Positions 42,302-51,168 of a stretch of 64,000 bases of DNA are shown here, one piece after another. Origin of the DNA: Leifsonia xyli (lineage in GTDB: Bacteria > Actinomycetota > Actinomycetes > Actinomycetales > Microbacteriaceae); the NCBI GenBank assembly GCA_001647635.1, contig CP014761.1, forward strand, positions 1,550,001 through 1,614,000, given 5' to 3'. Both the position numbers and the translations under genes were made by a program. A model generated the notes under the pieces. It made no database searches. It was not told the DNA's origin and saw only the letters and a program-made list of their open reading frames with translations. Position 1 is the stretch's first letter. Each line of letters begins with the position of its first letter.

Positions 42302-43257
42302 GCAGCACCGATCACCGCGCGCTCCTCGGATGCCGACAGACCCGAGCGCCGCTCCCGGTCGACGCCCCGCGCGCGTTCGTCCGCGAGAACGCGGGCGACC
42401 GTCTGCTCGAGAGGGGTCAGCCGTCCGCCGGTCTCGTGGAACGCCGTCGCCGAGCGCCGAGCGAACCCGGCGTCTGCGAGCGGAAGCCAGAGAGGAAGGG
42501 ACCGCGGGCCGGCCCAGTAGTTCACGCCCTGGGCGAGCAGGGTGTCGTCGTCGGCTTCAACGAGGTCGCCCCGGTAACCGGCGACCTCGGCAATCAGGCG
42601 GAGGACGTCGCCCATCGGCGCCGGCTCCCCCACCGCGTTGGCCGTGCCGACCGTCCTCTGGATGCTCGCCTGCGCGATCCAGGCCGCGAGGTCCGCCACG
42701 TCGATGACCTGCACGAACCGGCCGGCAGGAGTCGGGACGAGCACCGGCCCGGGGCGGCTGAAGCGCGCCGGCCAGTAGCCGAACCGGTCGGTCGGGTCGC
42801 CGGGTCCGACGATGAGGCCCGGTCGCGCGATGAGGAGACGGTCGGCGAGCCACGCTGAGGTCGCCCGCTCGGCGGCGACCTTGGCGTCCGGGTACTGGTC
42901 GAGGTCGGTCGGCTCGACGAGGGCGGCCGTCTCGTCCGCGCCCGGCTCGTCGTTGCGCGCGTAGACCGAGACGGTCGACACGAGCGTCCAGTGGGAGGCC
43001 CGATCGGCGAGCGCATCGAGCGCCGGCCGGACGAGCTCGGGGGCGTAGGCGATCTCGATGACCTCGTCCCAGTCGCCGCGCACGCGGTCGTAGGCGGCAG
43101 GGTCACGGCGGTCGGCAGGCACCAGTTGCGCGCCCTCCGGGACGGCGCCCGACTCGCCGCGCGCCAGGCAGACGACCTCCGCACCGGACGACAGCAGCGC
43201 GCCGACAATGGCGCGCCCCACCCAGCCGGTGCCGCCGAGCACCAGGACGCGTCGCAT
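42277..43257 (-). CDS. NAD-dependent epimerase/dehydratase family protein
   Basis: A 326-residue extended SDR. GGTGWVGRA is the NAD(P) loop, STVSVYARN holds the Ser/Thr and the YPDAK pair gives Tyr-Lys. These proteins act on nucleotide sugars or reduce carbonyls; this group is often called reductase-like with unknown substrate. It overlaps the S4 protein gene by one base, indicating a two-gene unit. The 3' end overlaps the DUF1990 gene. Confidence 0.88.
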   Translation of the reverse strand: MRRVLVLGGTGWVGRAIVGALLSSGAEVVCLARGESGAVPEGAQLVPADRRDPAAYDRVRGDWDEVIEIAYAPELVRPALDALADRASHWTLVSTVSVYARNDEPGADETAALVEPTDLDQYPDAKVAAERATSAWLADRLLIARPGLIVGPGDPTDRFGYWPARFSRPGPVLVPTPAGRFVQVIDVADLAAWIAQASIQRTVGTANAVGEPAPMGDVLRLIAEVAGYRGDLVEADDDTLLAQGVNYWAGPRSLPLWLPLADAGFARRSATAFHETGGRLTPLEQTVARVLADERARGVDRERRSGLSASEERAVIGAAQDRSARR

Positions 43258-43484
43258 CAGGGGCGGACCCGCACCCGGCGTCCGTCGACGGCGACGACGT
43301 CTCCGACCTGCAGCTGCCGCCCGCGACGGCGGTCGACCTCGCCGTTCACCGTGACCAGGCCGTCGGCGATGGCCTCTTTCCCGTCTCCCCCGGAGTCGAC
43401 GAGTCCGGCGAACTTCAGGAACTGCCCCAGGCGGATCGACGTACCGCCGATCGAGACGTCGGCGATCGGGGAAGACGTGGCCAT
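43257..43484 (-). CDS. S4-domain RNA-binding protein
   Basis: A 75-residue protein consisting of one S4 domain (IRLGQFLKFAGLVDSGGDGKEAI, then DGLVTVNGEVDRRRGRQLQVGDVV). S4 domains bind structured RNA, and small stand-alone versions (YbcJ/RqcP type) assist ribosomes or stalled peptides. RqcP in Bacillus works in ribosome quality control; whether this one does is inferred. It is directly divergent from the deaD helicase and leads the epimerase gene. Confidence 0.9.
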   Translation of the reverse strand: MATSSPIADVSIGGTSIRLGQFLKFAGLVDSGGDGKEAIADGLVTVNGEVDRRRGRQLQVGDVVAVDGRRVRVRP

Positions 43485-43546
43485 CTCCGCATGCTAGTCG
43501 AGCCGACCCGCGTGCGCTGGGTCCCCACCCGGGCTACCGTTGGACG

Positions 43547-45309
43547 ATGACCATGCACGGAGACTCGCCCCGCGATGACGACACCGCCGACGACGCCCTG
43601 ACCTTCTCCGACCTCGGACTCGACGGCCCCGTGCTCAAAGCCCTCAAGGACGTCGGCTACGAGACGCCGTCGGCCATCCAGGCAGCCACCATCCCCCTCC
43701 TCATGGAGGGCCGGGACGTCGTCGGGCTCGCGCAGACCGGAACGGGCAAGACGGCCGCGTTCGCGCTGCCCATCCTGTCCCGCCTCGATCTGTCCCAGAA
43801 GTCCCCGCAGGCGCTCGTGCTCGCGCCCACCCGCGAGCTCGCCCTGCAGGTGGCGGAGGCGTTCGAGAGCTACGCGACGCACATGAAGGGCGTGCACCTG
43901 CTGCCGGTCTACGGCGGCCAGGGCTACGGCGTCCAGCTGTCGGCGCTGCGCCGGGGCGTGCACATCGTCGTCGGCACGCCGGGCCGCATCATGGACCACC
44001 TCGACAAGGGGACGCTCGACCTCTCCGAGCTCAAGTACCTCGTGCTCGATGAGGCGGACGAGATGCTCAAGATGGGGTTCGCGGAGGATGTCGAGACCAT
44101 CCTCGCCGACACCCCGGACGACAAGCAGGTCGCCCTCTTCTCGGCGACGATGCCGGCGCAGATCCGCCGTATCTCCAAGAACTACCTGCACGATCCCGAA
44201 GAGATCACGGTCAAGACCAAGACCACCACCTCGGCGAACACGACGCAGCGCTACCTCGTCGTGTCGTACGCCCAGAAGGTCGACGCGCTCACGCGCATTC
44301 TCGAGGTGGAGAACTTCGAGGGCATGATCGTCTTCGTCCGCACCAAGAACGAGACCGAGACGCTGGCCGAGCGGCTGCGGGCCCGCGGATACTCGGCCGC
44401 CGCGATCAACGGGGATGTCGCGCAGGTCCAGCGCGAGCGGACGGTCGACCAGCTGAAGTCCGGCAAGCTCGACATCCTGGTGGCCACGGATGTGGCGGCG
44501 CGCGGCCTCGACGTCGAGCGCATCACGCACGTGGTCAACTTCGACATCCCGGTCGACACCGAGTCGTACGTGCACCGCATCGGCCGCACCGGCCGAGCAG
44601 GGCGCAGCGGTGCAGCGATCAGCTTCGTCACCCCGCGCGAGCGCCGCCTGCTCACCGCCATCGAGAAGGCCACGCGACAGCCGCTCACCCAGATGCAGCT
44701 ACCGAGCGTCGAGGACGTCAACGTCACGCGCCTCGCCCGTTTCGACGACGCGATCACGGAGGCGCTGAGCCAGGAGGATCGGATCGCGCGATTCCGCGAC
44801 ATCATCGGTCACTACGTAGAACACCACGACGTGCCGGAGGCGGATGTGGCAGCGGCGCTCGCGGTCGTGGCGCAGGGCGACGAACCGCTCCTGCTCTCCG
44901 ACGACGACGCCCTCTCACGGAGCGTGGAACGTGACTCCCGCGCCGACCGCTCGGAGCGGGCGGGCGGCCGCAACGACCGGCCCGCGCGTCGCGAGCGGAG
45001 CAGCACGCCCCTGGCGCCGTACCGGATCGAGGTCGGCAGGCGGCAGCACGTGGAACCGCGTCAGATCGTCGGCGCCCTGGCCAACGAGGGCGGACTGAGC
45101 CGCGACGACTTCGGGCACATCCGCATCATGCCGGACTTCTCCATCGTCGAGCTGCCGGCCGACCTGCCGGCGGACACGCTGTCCCGGCTCTCGGGCACGC
45201 GGATCAGCGGCAAGCTGATCGAGCTCCGGCCCGACCGCGGCGCACGGGCCCGGCGGGATGACCGACCGCGGCGCGACGACCGGCCGCCCGCAAGCCGCGA
45301 CACCGCTGA
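43547..45309 (+). pseudogene. deaD: DEAD-box RNA helicase (DeaD type), frameshifted near the end
   Basis: An ATP-dependent RNA helicase of about 587 residues if repaired. LAQTGTGKTAAF is Walker A and VLDEADEML the DEAD box, with motif VI HRIGRTGRAG and a C-terminal DbpA RNA-binding domain (YRIEVGRRQHVEPRQI). The natural frame should end RPPRKPRHR-stop at 45309, the family's usual RKPRH tail. One C is missing in the run 45287-45289, so the given frame reads on into antisense DNA to 46543. A TACCGT element near 43534 fits a leaderless start. Confidence 0.9.
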
Positions 45310-45355
45310 CCTTCGGCCCTCAGCGAGGACGGATGACGGCCGACGGGTCGAGGCA

Positions 45356-46216
45356 CTACTCCAGCATCGACGGCCATTCGCCGTAGCCCGAGGCCGGGGT
45401 CAAGTGCCCGCCGCCGGGGATGGTGACGACTGGGATGCCGAGGGGCCGGCCGTGGACCGCCTCTGCTCCCTCCGGATTGCACGGGTCCGCATCCGAGGCG
45501 ACGATCAGCGTGTCGGCCGCCGGGCGGCTGAGGGTCAGCTCGGCGAACTCCGCCACCTCTGGATTCTCGCGGAGGAAGCCTGGGGACGGCGGCGCGGCCA
45601 GCAGCACGCGGTCCACGGACGACTCCACGACGGAGTCCGCCGGTCGCGCACCCAGCCACAGCGCAGCCCCGAGGCTATGCGCGATCACGGTCACCTGCGC
45701 GCCGCCCTCGGCCGCTTCGCGCAGCGCCGCGTCGGCCGCCGCCCGCCACGCTTCGAGCCGCGGCTGTGCAGCATCCGGCAGCTGCGGGTAGACGACCCGC
45801 TCGCCGCGCTGCTCCAGGGCGGTGGCGAGCTCACGCTGCCAGTGGCCGGGCGGCCGGATGGACGCGAGGCCCATGACCGCGTTCCCGGCGAGCCCGACGG
45901 TCACGAACCAGCTCGCGCCGATGTACGAGAGGACGCGCTTCCGCGAGGTGCCGATCGCGAGGGGAGCCTCCGCGAACAGCTGGGCCGCGATGGTCAGCCC
46001 GGCGAACCCCACGGACAGGAAGGTGGTCTGCACCTGCCAGATGGCGGTAGCAGAGCCCGGGACCGGGGGAAGCACCGGCCGCACCCAGCCGGGATCGCCG
46101 GCGGCGTGGAGGATGACGAGCAGCACCACGCTGACGAGCAGTGCGCACGCCACGACCGTGAGTTCCCGCCACCACGCTTTCGCGGGTGCGTCCGCCCTGC
46201 CCGGCTTCTCGCGCAT
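45356..46216 (-). CDS. Chimeric protein: membrane N-terminus joined to RBBP9/YdeN-like hydrolase
   Basis: A 286-residue protein made of two unlike parts. Residues 1-120 form a membrane segment with three hydrophobic helices (CALLVSVVLLVIL, QTTFLSVGFAGLTIAA, YIGASWFVTVGLAG). From about 121 (RPPGHWQRELATALEQRG) it is an RBBP9/YdeN-like alpha/beta hydrolase with catalytic Ser in AHSLGA, Asp in SDADPCNP and His in GGGHL. The hydrolase lacks its usual first strand and HG loop, so a deletion may have joined two genes at about 45856. The start is ATG 46216. Confidence 0.65.
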   Translation of the reverse strand: MREKPGRADAPAKAWWRELTVVACALLVSVVLLVILHAAGDPGWVRPVLPPVPGSATAIWQVQTTFLSVGFAGLTIAAQLFAEAPLAIGTSRKRVLSYIGASWFVTVGLAGNAVMGLASIRPPGHWQRELATALEQRGERVVYPQLPDAAQPRLEAWRAAADAALREAAEGGAQVTVIAHSLGAALWLGARPADSVVESSVDRVLLAAPPSPGFLRENPEVAEFAELTLSRPAADTLIVASDADPCNPEGAEAVHGRPLGIPVVTIPGGGHLTPASGYGEWPSMLE

Positions 46217-46327
46217 GCTGCGACAGTACCCAACGAGACCGCGTCCGGCCTCCCCTTCTCGTGCCTTCAGATCCGCGTACCGTGTCCGGCAATCGCGGAA
46301 GCATCCGCACCGATCCAAGGAGACAGC

Positions 46328-46543
46328 ATGGGACTCGACGACAAGGTCGACGCAAAGGGCGACAAGCTGAAGGGCAAGGTCGACGAGCTCATCGGCAAGG
46401 CCACCGATGACGAGTCACGCGTCGTGAAAGGCAAGGCGGAGCAGGTCGAGGGGAGCATCAAGGACACCGTCGCCGACGCCAAAGCGCACCTGAAGGACAC
46501 CGCAGATAAGTCGCACGACGACCGTCGCGACGACGCGCTCTAG
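46328..46543 (+). CDS. CsbD family stress protein
   Basis: A 71-residue highly charged helical protein: GLDDKVDAKGDKLKGKVDEL, VVKGKAEQVEGSIKD and a Lys/Asp tail. CsbD proteins accumulate in general stress but have no assigned reaction. AAGGAG 5 nt before the ATG marks an independent start. It happens to share the frame of the broken deaD gene, so the two should not be read as one protein. Its last four bases overlap the end of the convergent monooxygenase gene. Confidence 0.92.
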   Translation: MGLDDKVDAKGDKLKGKVDELIGKATDDESRVVKGKAEQVEGSIKDTVADAKAHLKDTADKSHDDRRDDAL

Positions 46544-46860
46544 GAGCGAGTGCCGACCTCCTCGTGCTTCACAGCGAGGAGGTCGACCGTCCGCAGGTCG
46601 GGGTCCCTCGCCAGCAGGTCCGGGCCGACCTGGCCGAGGGCCTTCGGGATCTCGCCGCCGAGGTGGGCGTTCCGTGCATCCTCGTCGGCGAAGGAATCGA
46701 AGATGCCGAAGTGGGTTTCGTCGATCTGGAACGCGTACCAGGTGCGCGTTCCCGGCTCGCGCTCCACCACGTCCTTGCCGCCGATCAGGAACTCCTTCAC
46801 CTCCGCGGCCTTCTCGGGCTTCGCTTCGAGCAATGCCAGTACACCGAGCGTGAGGTCCAT
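46540..46860 (-). CDS. Antibiotic biosynthesis monooxygenase (ABM) domain protein
   Basis: A 106-residue ferredoxin-like alpha+beta dimer protein of the ABM type (PEKAAEVKEFLIGG, EPGTRTWYAFQIDETHFGIFDSF). These enzymes oxygenate small aromatics without cofactor, or detoxify quinones; many have no known substrate. TWYAFQ fits the family strand 2. The start is ATG 46860 after the AGGAG-like GAGACGGAC leader. It ends in the CsbD stop overlap. Confidence 0.9.
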   Translation of the reverse strand: MDLTLGVLALLEAKPEKAAEVKEFLIGGKDVVEREPGTRTWYAFQIDETHFGIFDSFADEDARNAHLGGEIPKALGQVGPDLLARDPDLRTVDLLAVKHEEVGTRS

Positions 46861-46900
46861 GTCCGTCTCCTCTTCGATATGTGACTCGTGATGCGACCTG

Positions 46901-47349
46901 CTAGAGAAGCAGGTCCCAGACGCGTGAAGCCTGGTCCCAGTGGCGGGTCTGCGGGTTCTTGACATCCCCGTTGAGGATGCGAAACGTCCGAGCGAGCGCC
47001 ACACCGAGTCCGCCCGCGATCTGCGGAAGCCGATCGCGCAGCTCGTCGCTGTAGACGAGGTCGAGTGGAGGGCGCCGCGTCAGCTGTTCGAGGAGCGAAT
47101 CCAACGACAGCTCCTCGTCGATCGCTTCGAAGGCCTGGACGGACTCCTGCAGTCCCTTGGTGATCGGCAGTCCTGCGGCTCGATGACGTCGCGGCCGTTG
47201 GCTCTCGCATTCGCCATGCCGCGGAGAAGCAGGTCGTAGAGTCTGTCGTTCACGAAATCGCCGAAACGCCGCAGATCATCCTTGTCCACATCGAGGCTGG
47301 CGGCCTCGCGGAAGAAGCGTTCGAACGCGGCGACACCCAGAAGTTCCAT
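46901..47349 (-). pseudogene. DUF1931 histone-fold protein, frameshifted by one missing base
   Basis: A DUF1931 protein of about 149 residues if repaired. The first frame gives MELLGVAAFERFFREAASLDV through NDRLYDLLLRG and GRDVIEPQD; the second gives SLDSLLEQLTRRPPLDLVYSDELR through NPQTRHWDQASRVWDLLL. Adding one G after 47170 restores QDLPITKGLQESVQAFEAIDEEL (split here by the missing base), the conserved middle. DUF1931 has a histone-like double fold (structure known), function unknown. It is probably a sequencing slip. Confidence 0.85.
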
Positions 47350-47356
47350 GGCGCCG

Positions 47357-47755
47357 TCACCTCTTTCCGTGGCGCTTGAACTTCTCCGCCAGCCGCTTGG
47401 CCGTCCCCTTGGTCTCCTCCTCCACCCGCTGCGCCAGCTGCTGAAGCTTCCGCAGCGAACGGATGAGGGCCGACTGCCGGTGGCTCGACTCCTCGGCCGT
47501 CTCTTCGAGCGGCACCACGATCTCATCGCCGGCGATGGTCACGACGTAGGCGGAGTCATCCGCGTTCAGCGCGATGGTCACCGGCACGGTGTCTCCCGTG
47601 TCCGGGTCGACGGCCACGGCCTCGATCGCGAGGTCCACGTGCGACCCGTCGTCGGTCTCGATGACATCCACTTCGGTGAGCGGGCCGCTCTCGATGGTGA
47701 GGACGAAGTCGTCCTGCGCGGGAGTCCTGTCGTCGTCGTTTCTCGCATCAGCCAT
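47357..47755 (-). CDS. Hypothetical protein co-transcribed with DUF1931
   Basis: A 132-residue protein. An acidic N-terminal beta-rich half (DDFVLTIESGPLTEVDVIETDDG, VAVDPDTGDTVPVTIAL) is followed by a basic helical tail (LRKLQQLAQRVEEETKGTAKRLAEKFKRHG). The charge contrast suggests interaction with nucleic acid or with its acidic half. The DUF1931 gene follows 7 bp downstream. No characterised family is recognised. Confidence 0.75.
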   Translation of the reverse strand: MADARNDDDRTPAQDDFVLTIESGPLTEVDVIETDDGSHVDLAIEAVAVDPDTGDTVPVTIALNADDSAYVVTIAGDEIVVPLEETAEESSHRQSALIRSLRKLQQLAQRVEEETKGTAKRLAEKFKRHGKR

Positions 47756-47876
47756 GATGGCTCCTTATCCGCAGCGGGGGTTGGTATCCCTGGACGCTAC
47801 GCGGCGCCGCGATCCCGGCCTATGTGCTGTCATGCCCAAAGCCACTCCGCGATTTCACCCGCGGGGCAGGACGACG

Positions 47877-49328
47877 TCAGGCGTGCTCGTCGACGGTGCG
47901 CGCGTTCGTCAGCGTGAGAGCCCCGAAGCCCGCGATCAGGCCGACCGCCACGGCGAGGATGCCGAAAACCACCTGCTCGCCGTGGAAGAACGACGCGACG
48001 AGCCCGTGGCTCCACGTCCCGTTCGGCAGCACGGTGGTGACGAGCACGGAGATGAGCGTTCCGACGACCGCTGTGCCGATGCTGGTACCGACCTCCTGGG
48101 CCGCGTCGTTCATCGCGGCGCCCATCGACGTGCGGTTCTCGGGCATCGCGCCGACGAGCGCGACCGCGCAGATCGTCATGACCGTGCGCAGGCCGATCGT
48201 CATCACGACCATGGAGATCGCGATCGCCACGTAGTTCTGCTGCACGCTCCACGCCATCAGGCCGAGTCCGGCCGCGAGAACGAGCGCGCCCACGAAGCAG
48301 GCGATGCGATGTCCGAAGCGGCGCACCATCCACTCGGTCAGCGGCGTCGCGCCGATCATCGTGAGGATGATCGGGAGGTTCGCGAGCCCCGCCATCAGCG
48401 GCGTCCATCCCCAGGCGTACTGGAAGTGGAGCACCAGCGCGAACATCACACCCGCCATCGCGATCGAGGTGCCGATCTGGGCGATGGCGGCGCCGCGAAC
48501 AGTGCCGCGGCGGAACAGCCGCAGGTCGAGCATCGGCGACGCAGCTCGGCGCTCGCGCACGATGAACAGCACGAGGGACACCGCGGCTCCGAGCGCGACC
48601 GCGATCGTCAGCGGCGACAGCCATCCGTTCTGCACCCCGCTGGTCAGCGCGTAGCAGGCGAGGCCGATCGTCAGGATGCTGAGCGCGGCGCCGGGAAGGT
48701 CGAGCCTGTCCTTCGTCAGGCCGTCGGCGGTGTCTGGCGCGACGCCGAAGTGCACGCCGAGGCACGCGATGAGGGCGATCGGCGCGTTGATGAGCAGCAG
48801 CCACTGCCAGGAGAGGTGCGCGAGCACGCTTCCGGCGAGGAGCGGACCGAGGACGAAGCCCGACATGCCGACGACCATCATCAGGGTGATCGCGCGCATC
48901 CGGAGCTTGTCGTCGTCGAACAGCCGGAAGACGAGGGAGTTCGTGATCGGCGCCATCGCGGCCGCAGCGATGCCGAGCAGGGCGCGCAGCGCGATGAGCT
49001 CGCCCGTGGTGGTGACCAGCAGCACACCGAGGCTCAGCAGCCCGAACAGGCCCAGACCGATCTGGAGCACCCGACGGCGACCGAAGCGGTCGGCGACCGA
49101 TCCGGCCGTCAGCAGCAGGCCGCCGAAGGTGAGCGAGTACGCGCCCGTGATCCACTGCAGGGAAGTGGTGTCGCCGCCAAGGCTGCGCCCGATGGTGGGG
49201 AGCGCGACGGACAGCAGGGTGTTGTCCACCATCTCTACGAAGAAGGCGAGGCAGAGGGCGGCGAGGGGCATCCACGCCGCCTTCATGGATGCGTAGGCGC
49301 GGGATCGGGTGACGGTTGCGGTGCTCAT
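47877..49328 (-). CDS. MFS transporter, DHA2 type, controlled by divergent TetR
   Basis: A 483-residue exporter with 14 predicted helices. FFVEMVDNTLLSVALPTIG, the loop SVADRFGRRRVL and the motif C segment GPLLAGSVLAHLSW are the DHA2 set. It is expected to export a hydrophobic toxin by proton antiport. The start is ATG 49328. The gap to the divergent TetR carries three operators, so it should be repressed until an inducer arrives. The end is free, with no overlapping gene. Confidence 0.92.
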   Translation of the reverse strand: MSTATVTRSRAYASMKAAWMPLAALCLAFFVEMVDNTLLSVALPTIGRSLGGDTTSLQWITGAYSLTFGGLLLTAGSVADRFGRRRVLQIGLGLFGLLSLGVLLVTTTGELIALRALLGIAAAAMAPITNSLVFRLFDDDKLRMRAITLMMVVGMSGFVLGPLLAGSVLAHLSWQWLLLINAPIALIACLGVHFGVAPDTADGLTKDRLDLPGAALSILTIGLACYALTSGVQNGWLSPLTIAVALGAAVSLVLFIVRERRAASPMLDLRLFRRGTVRGAAIAQIGTSIAMAGVMFALVLHFQYAWGWTPLMAGLANLPIILTMIGATPLTEWMVRRFGHRIACFVGALVLAAGLGLMAWSVQQNYVAIAISMVVMTIGLRTVMTICAVALVGAMPENRTSMGAAMNDAAQEVGTSIGTAVVGTLISVLVTTVLPNGTWSHGLVASFFHGEQVVFGILAVAVGLIAGFGALTLTNARTVDEHA

Positions 49329-49341
49329 GGCGGCTCCTGTA

Positions 49342-49392
49342 TCGAACAGTGTTCGAGTCTCGAACAACGTTCGATAGAATAGAACAGCGTTC
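49342..49392. promoter_or_regulatory. Three tandem TetR operators
   Basis: TCGAAC-agt-GTTCGA (49342-49356) and TCGAAC-aac-GTTCGA (49360-49374) are perfect; GAAC-agc-GTTC (49382-49392) is a partial third copy. Centres are 18 and 20 bp apart, about two helical turns, in the 78-bp gap between MFS and TetR. Repressor dimers on one face of DNA would block both promoters. Confidence 0.88.
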
Positions 49393-49406
49393 GATAAACT
49401 GCAAGC

Positions 49407-50120
49407 ATGAGCAATCCACAGCGCACCGCCCAGCAGCGTCAGCGGGCGTCGCACTCCCTCGAGTCCGTGTTGGCCGAGGCCGTCGCGATCCTCGACGAGT
49501 CCGGTGCGCAGGGACTCACCATCCGCGCCCTCGCCACCCGGCTCGGCGGAGGCCCGGCGAGCGTGTACTGGTACGTGTCGGGACGCGACGAGCTCCTCGA
49601 CCTCGCAGCCGACTCGGTGCTCGAGGGCGTCCTGGAGGCGGTGTCCGACGTGGCGTCCGACGATCCGATCGCCGACCTGCGCGCGATCGCCCGCACACTC
49701 TTCGACGCCATCGTCGACCGCCCCTGGCTGGGCGCCTACGCCATGCGCGACACCGGCCGCCAGGTCCACTCGCTGATGCTCTACGAGCGGATCGGCGAAG
49801 AGGTGATGCGTCTCGGCCTCACTCCGCGCGAGAGCTTCTACGCCGCCTCCGCCGTCGTCGGCTTCGTGATCGGCACCGCCGCCGACATGGGTCAGGAGCT
49901 GCCGGACGCCGTCCTCTCCGGCGAGCTCGACCAGAAGCAGTACCTCGCGGAGGCGACCAGGCAGTGGCGCGCGCTGGACCCCGCGGAGTTCCCCTTCATC
50001 CACCACATCGTCGACGAGTTCGCGGTGCACGAGGACCGCGATCAGTTCCGCGCCGGCCTGGACCTCCTGCTGGCAGGGCTCGAACTGCAGGCGGGACGGG
50101 CGTCCAGAGGGACCCGCTGA
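49407..50120 (+). CDS. TetR-family repressor of the MFS pump
   Basis: A 237-residue TetR protein with HTH LTIRALATRLGGGPASVYWYVSG and a C-terminal TetR_C-type ligand domain (FIHHIVDEFAVHEDRDQFRAGLDLL). It is divergent from the MFS exporter, and three TCGAAC-N3-GTTCGA sites lie between, so it likely represses both. The recognition helix with SVYWYV is usual in TetR regulators of drug pumps. The inducer is unknown. Confidence 0.9.
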   Translation: MSNPQRTAQQRQRASHSLESVLAEAVAILDESGAQGLTIRALATRLGGGPASVYWYVSGRDELLDLAADSVLEGVLEAVSDVASDDPIADLRAIARTLFDAIVDRPWLGAYAMRDTGRQVHSLMLYERIGEEVMRLGLTPRESFYAASAVVGFVIGTAADMGQELPDAVLSGELDQKQYLAEATRQWRALDPAEFPFIHHIVDEFAVHEDRDQFRAGLDLLLAGLELQAGRASRGTR

Positions 50121-50151
50121 CCACTTCCGCATTCCGGCCGATAGTTCCGGT

Positions 50152-51168
50152 ATGCGCAGAACGATCGCCACCCTGATCGGCGCAGCCCTCGTCGTGGCGG
50201 CGCTCGTAGGGGCGCCCCCGCCGGCGGCCCGCGCCGACGACCTTCCCGCCTTCGGCAGCCGCCTCTACGTCGACCCCACGAGCGACGCCCAGCGGATGTA
50301 CGACTCCCTCACCGCCCAGGGCGATACGGCGAAGGCGGCGCTCATCGGCCGGATCGCGAGCCGGCCGATGGCGGTCTGGCTGGGCGACTGGTACACGCCG
50401 ACGCTTCTGGTCAGCGTGATCCAGCGCCACCTGCGCGCGGCCGCTGCCCAGGGAGCGACACCGGTGTTCGTGACGTACGCCATCCCGAACCGGGACTGCG
50501 GCGGCTTCTCGGCGGGCGGCTACACGCCCGACCAATACCTCGAGTGGACCCGGCAGGTGGGGGCCGCGCTGGCGGGCAGCCGCGCCGTCGTCCTGGTCGA
50601 GCCGGACTCCCTCGCCATGCTCTCCAGTGCGAAATGCGCGGGTGTGGCCGCGACGCGACTTCCGCTGCTGCAGTCCGCCGTCTCGATCTTGGCGGGCTCA
50701 GGACTGTCCGCCTATCTCGACGGCGGCAACGCCCGCTGGCTGACCCCGGACGCACAATCCGCCTACCTGAAGGCCGCCGGGATCGCCGGTGCGCGCGGAT
50801 TCTTCACCAACGTCTCCAACTTCGACACCACGCAGAGCGAGCGGGACTACGCCGGGAAGATCTCCTCCCGCACCGGATGGAAGCACTTCGTGATCGACGT
50901 GTCCCGCAACGGCAACGGCTGGACCGGCACCTGGTGCAACCCGCCCGGGGCGGCGCTCGGCCAGAACCCTCAGATCACGGAGTCGGCCTCGACCAAGCTG
51001 GACGCCCTGCTCTGGGTGAAGCACCCCGGCGCCAGCGACGGCCCCTGCAACGGCGGGCCACCGGCCGGCGCCTGGTACGAGAGCGCGGCCGAGGCGCTGG
51101 TGCTGAACAGCCCGGGTCTCCGGGTGAACTCCCCGGCGATCCTCAGAGCGAGGCCGACGCGCCGCTGA
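50152..51168 (+). CDS. Secreted glycoside hydrolase family 6 (endoglucanase type)
   Basis: A 338-residue GH6 glycosidase with a signal peptide (about 1-28, ending ARADD). AIPNRDCGGFSAGG holds the catalytic acid Asp, VLVEPDSLA the central strand and HFVIDVSRNGNG the late acidic strand. GH6 enzymes cleave beta-1,4-glucan by inversion. No cellulose-binding module is attached, so soluble or short glucans are likelier than crystalline cellulose. The end overlaps the convergent LysR gene by 26 bp. Confidence 0.93.
   Translation: MRRTIATLIGAALVVAALVGAPPPAARADDLPAFGSRLYVDPTSDAQRMYDSLTAQGDTAKAALIGRIASRPMAVWLGDWYTPTLLVSVIQRHLRAAAAQGATPVFVTYAIPNRDCGGFSAGGYTPDQYLEWTRQVGAALAGSRAVVLVEPDSLAMLSSAKCAGVAATRLPLLQSAVSILAGSGLSAYLDGGNARWLTPDAQSAYLKAAGIAGARGFFTNVSNFDTTQSERDYAGKISSRTGWKHFVIDVSRNGNGWTGTWCNPPGAALGQNPQITESASTKLDALLWVKHPGASDGPCNGGPPAGAWYESAAEALVLNSPGLRVNSPAILRARPTRR

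Noticed and set aside
45310..46543. Helicase reading into CsbD as one 998-residue protein
   Set aside because: The segment 45310-46327 is antisense-like, CsbD has its own ribosome site, and one added C gives a natural helicase end at 45309.
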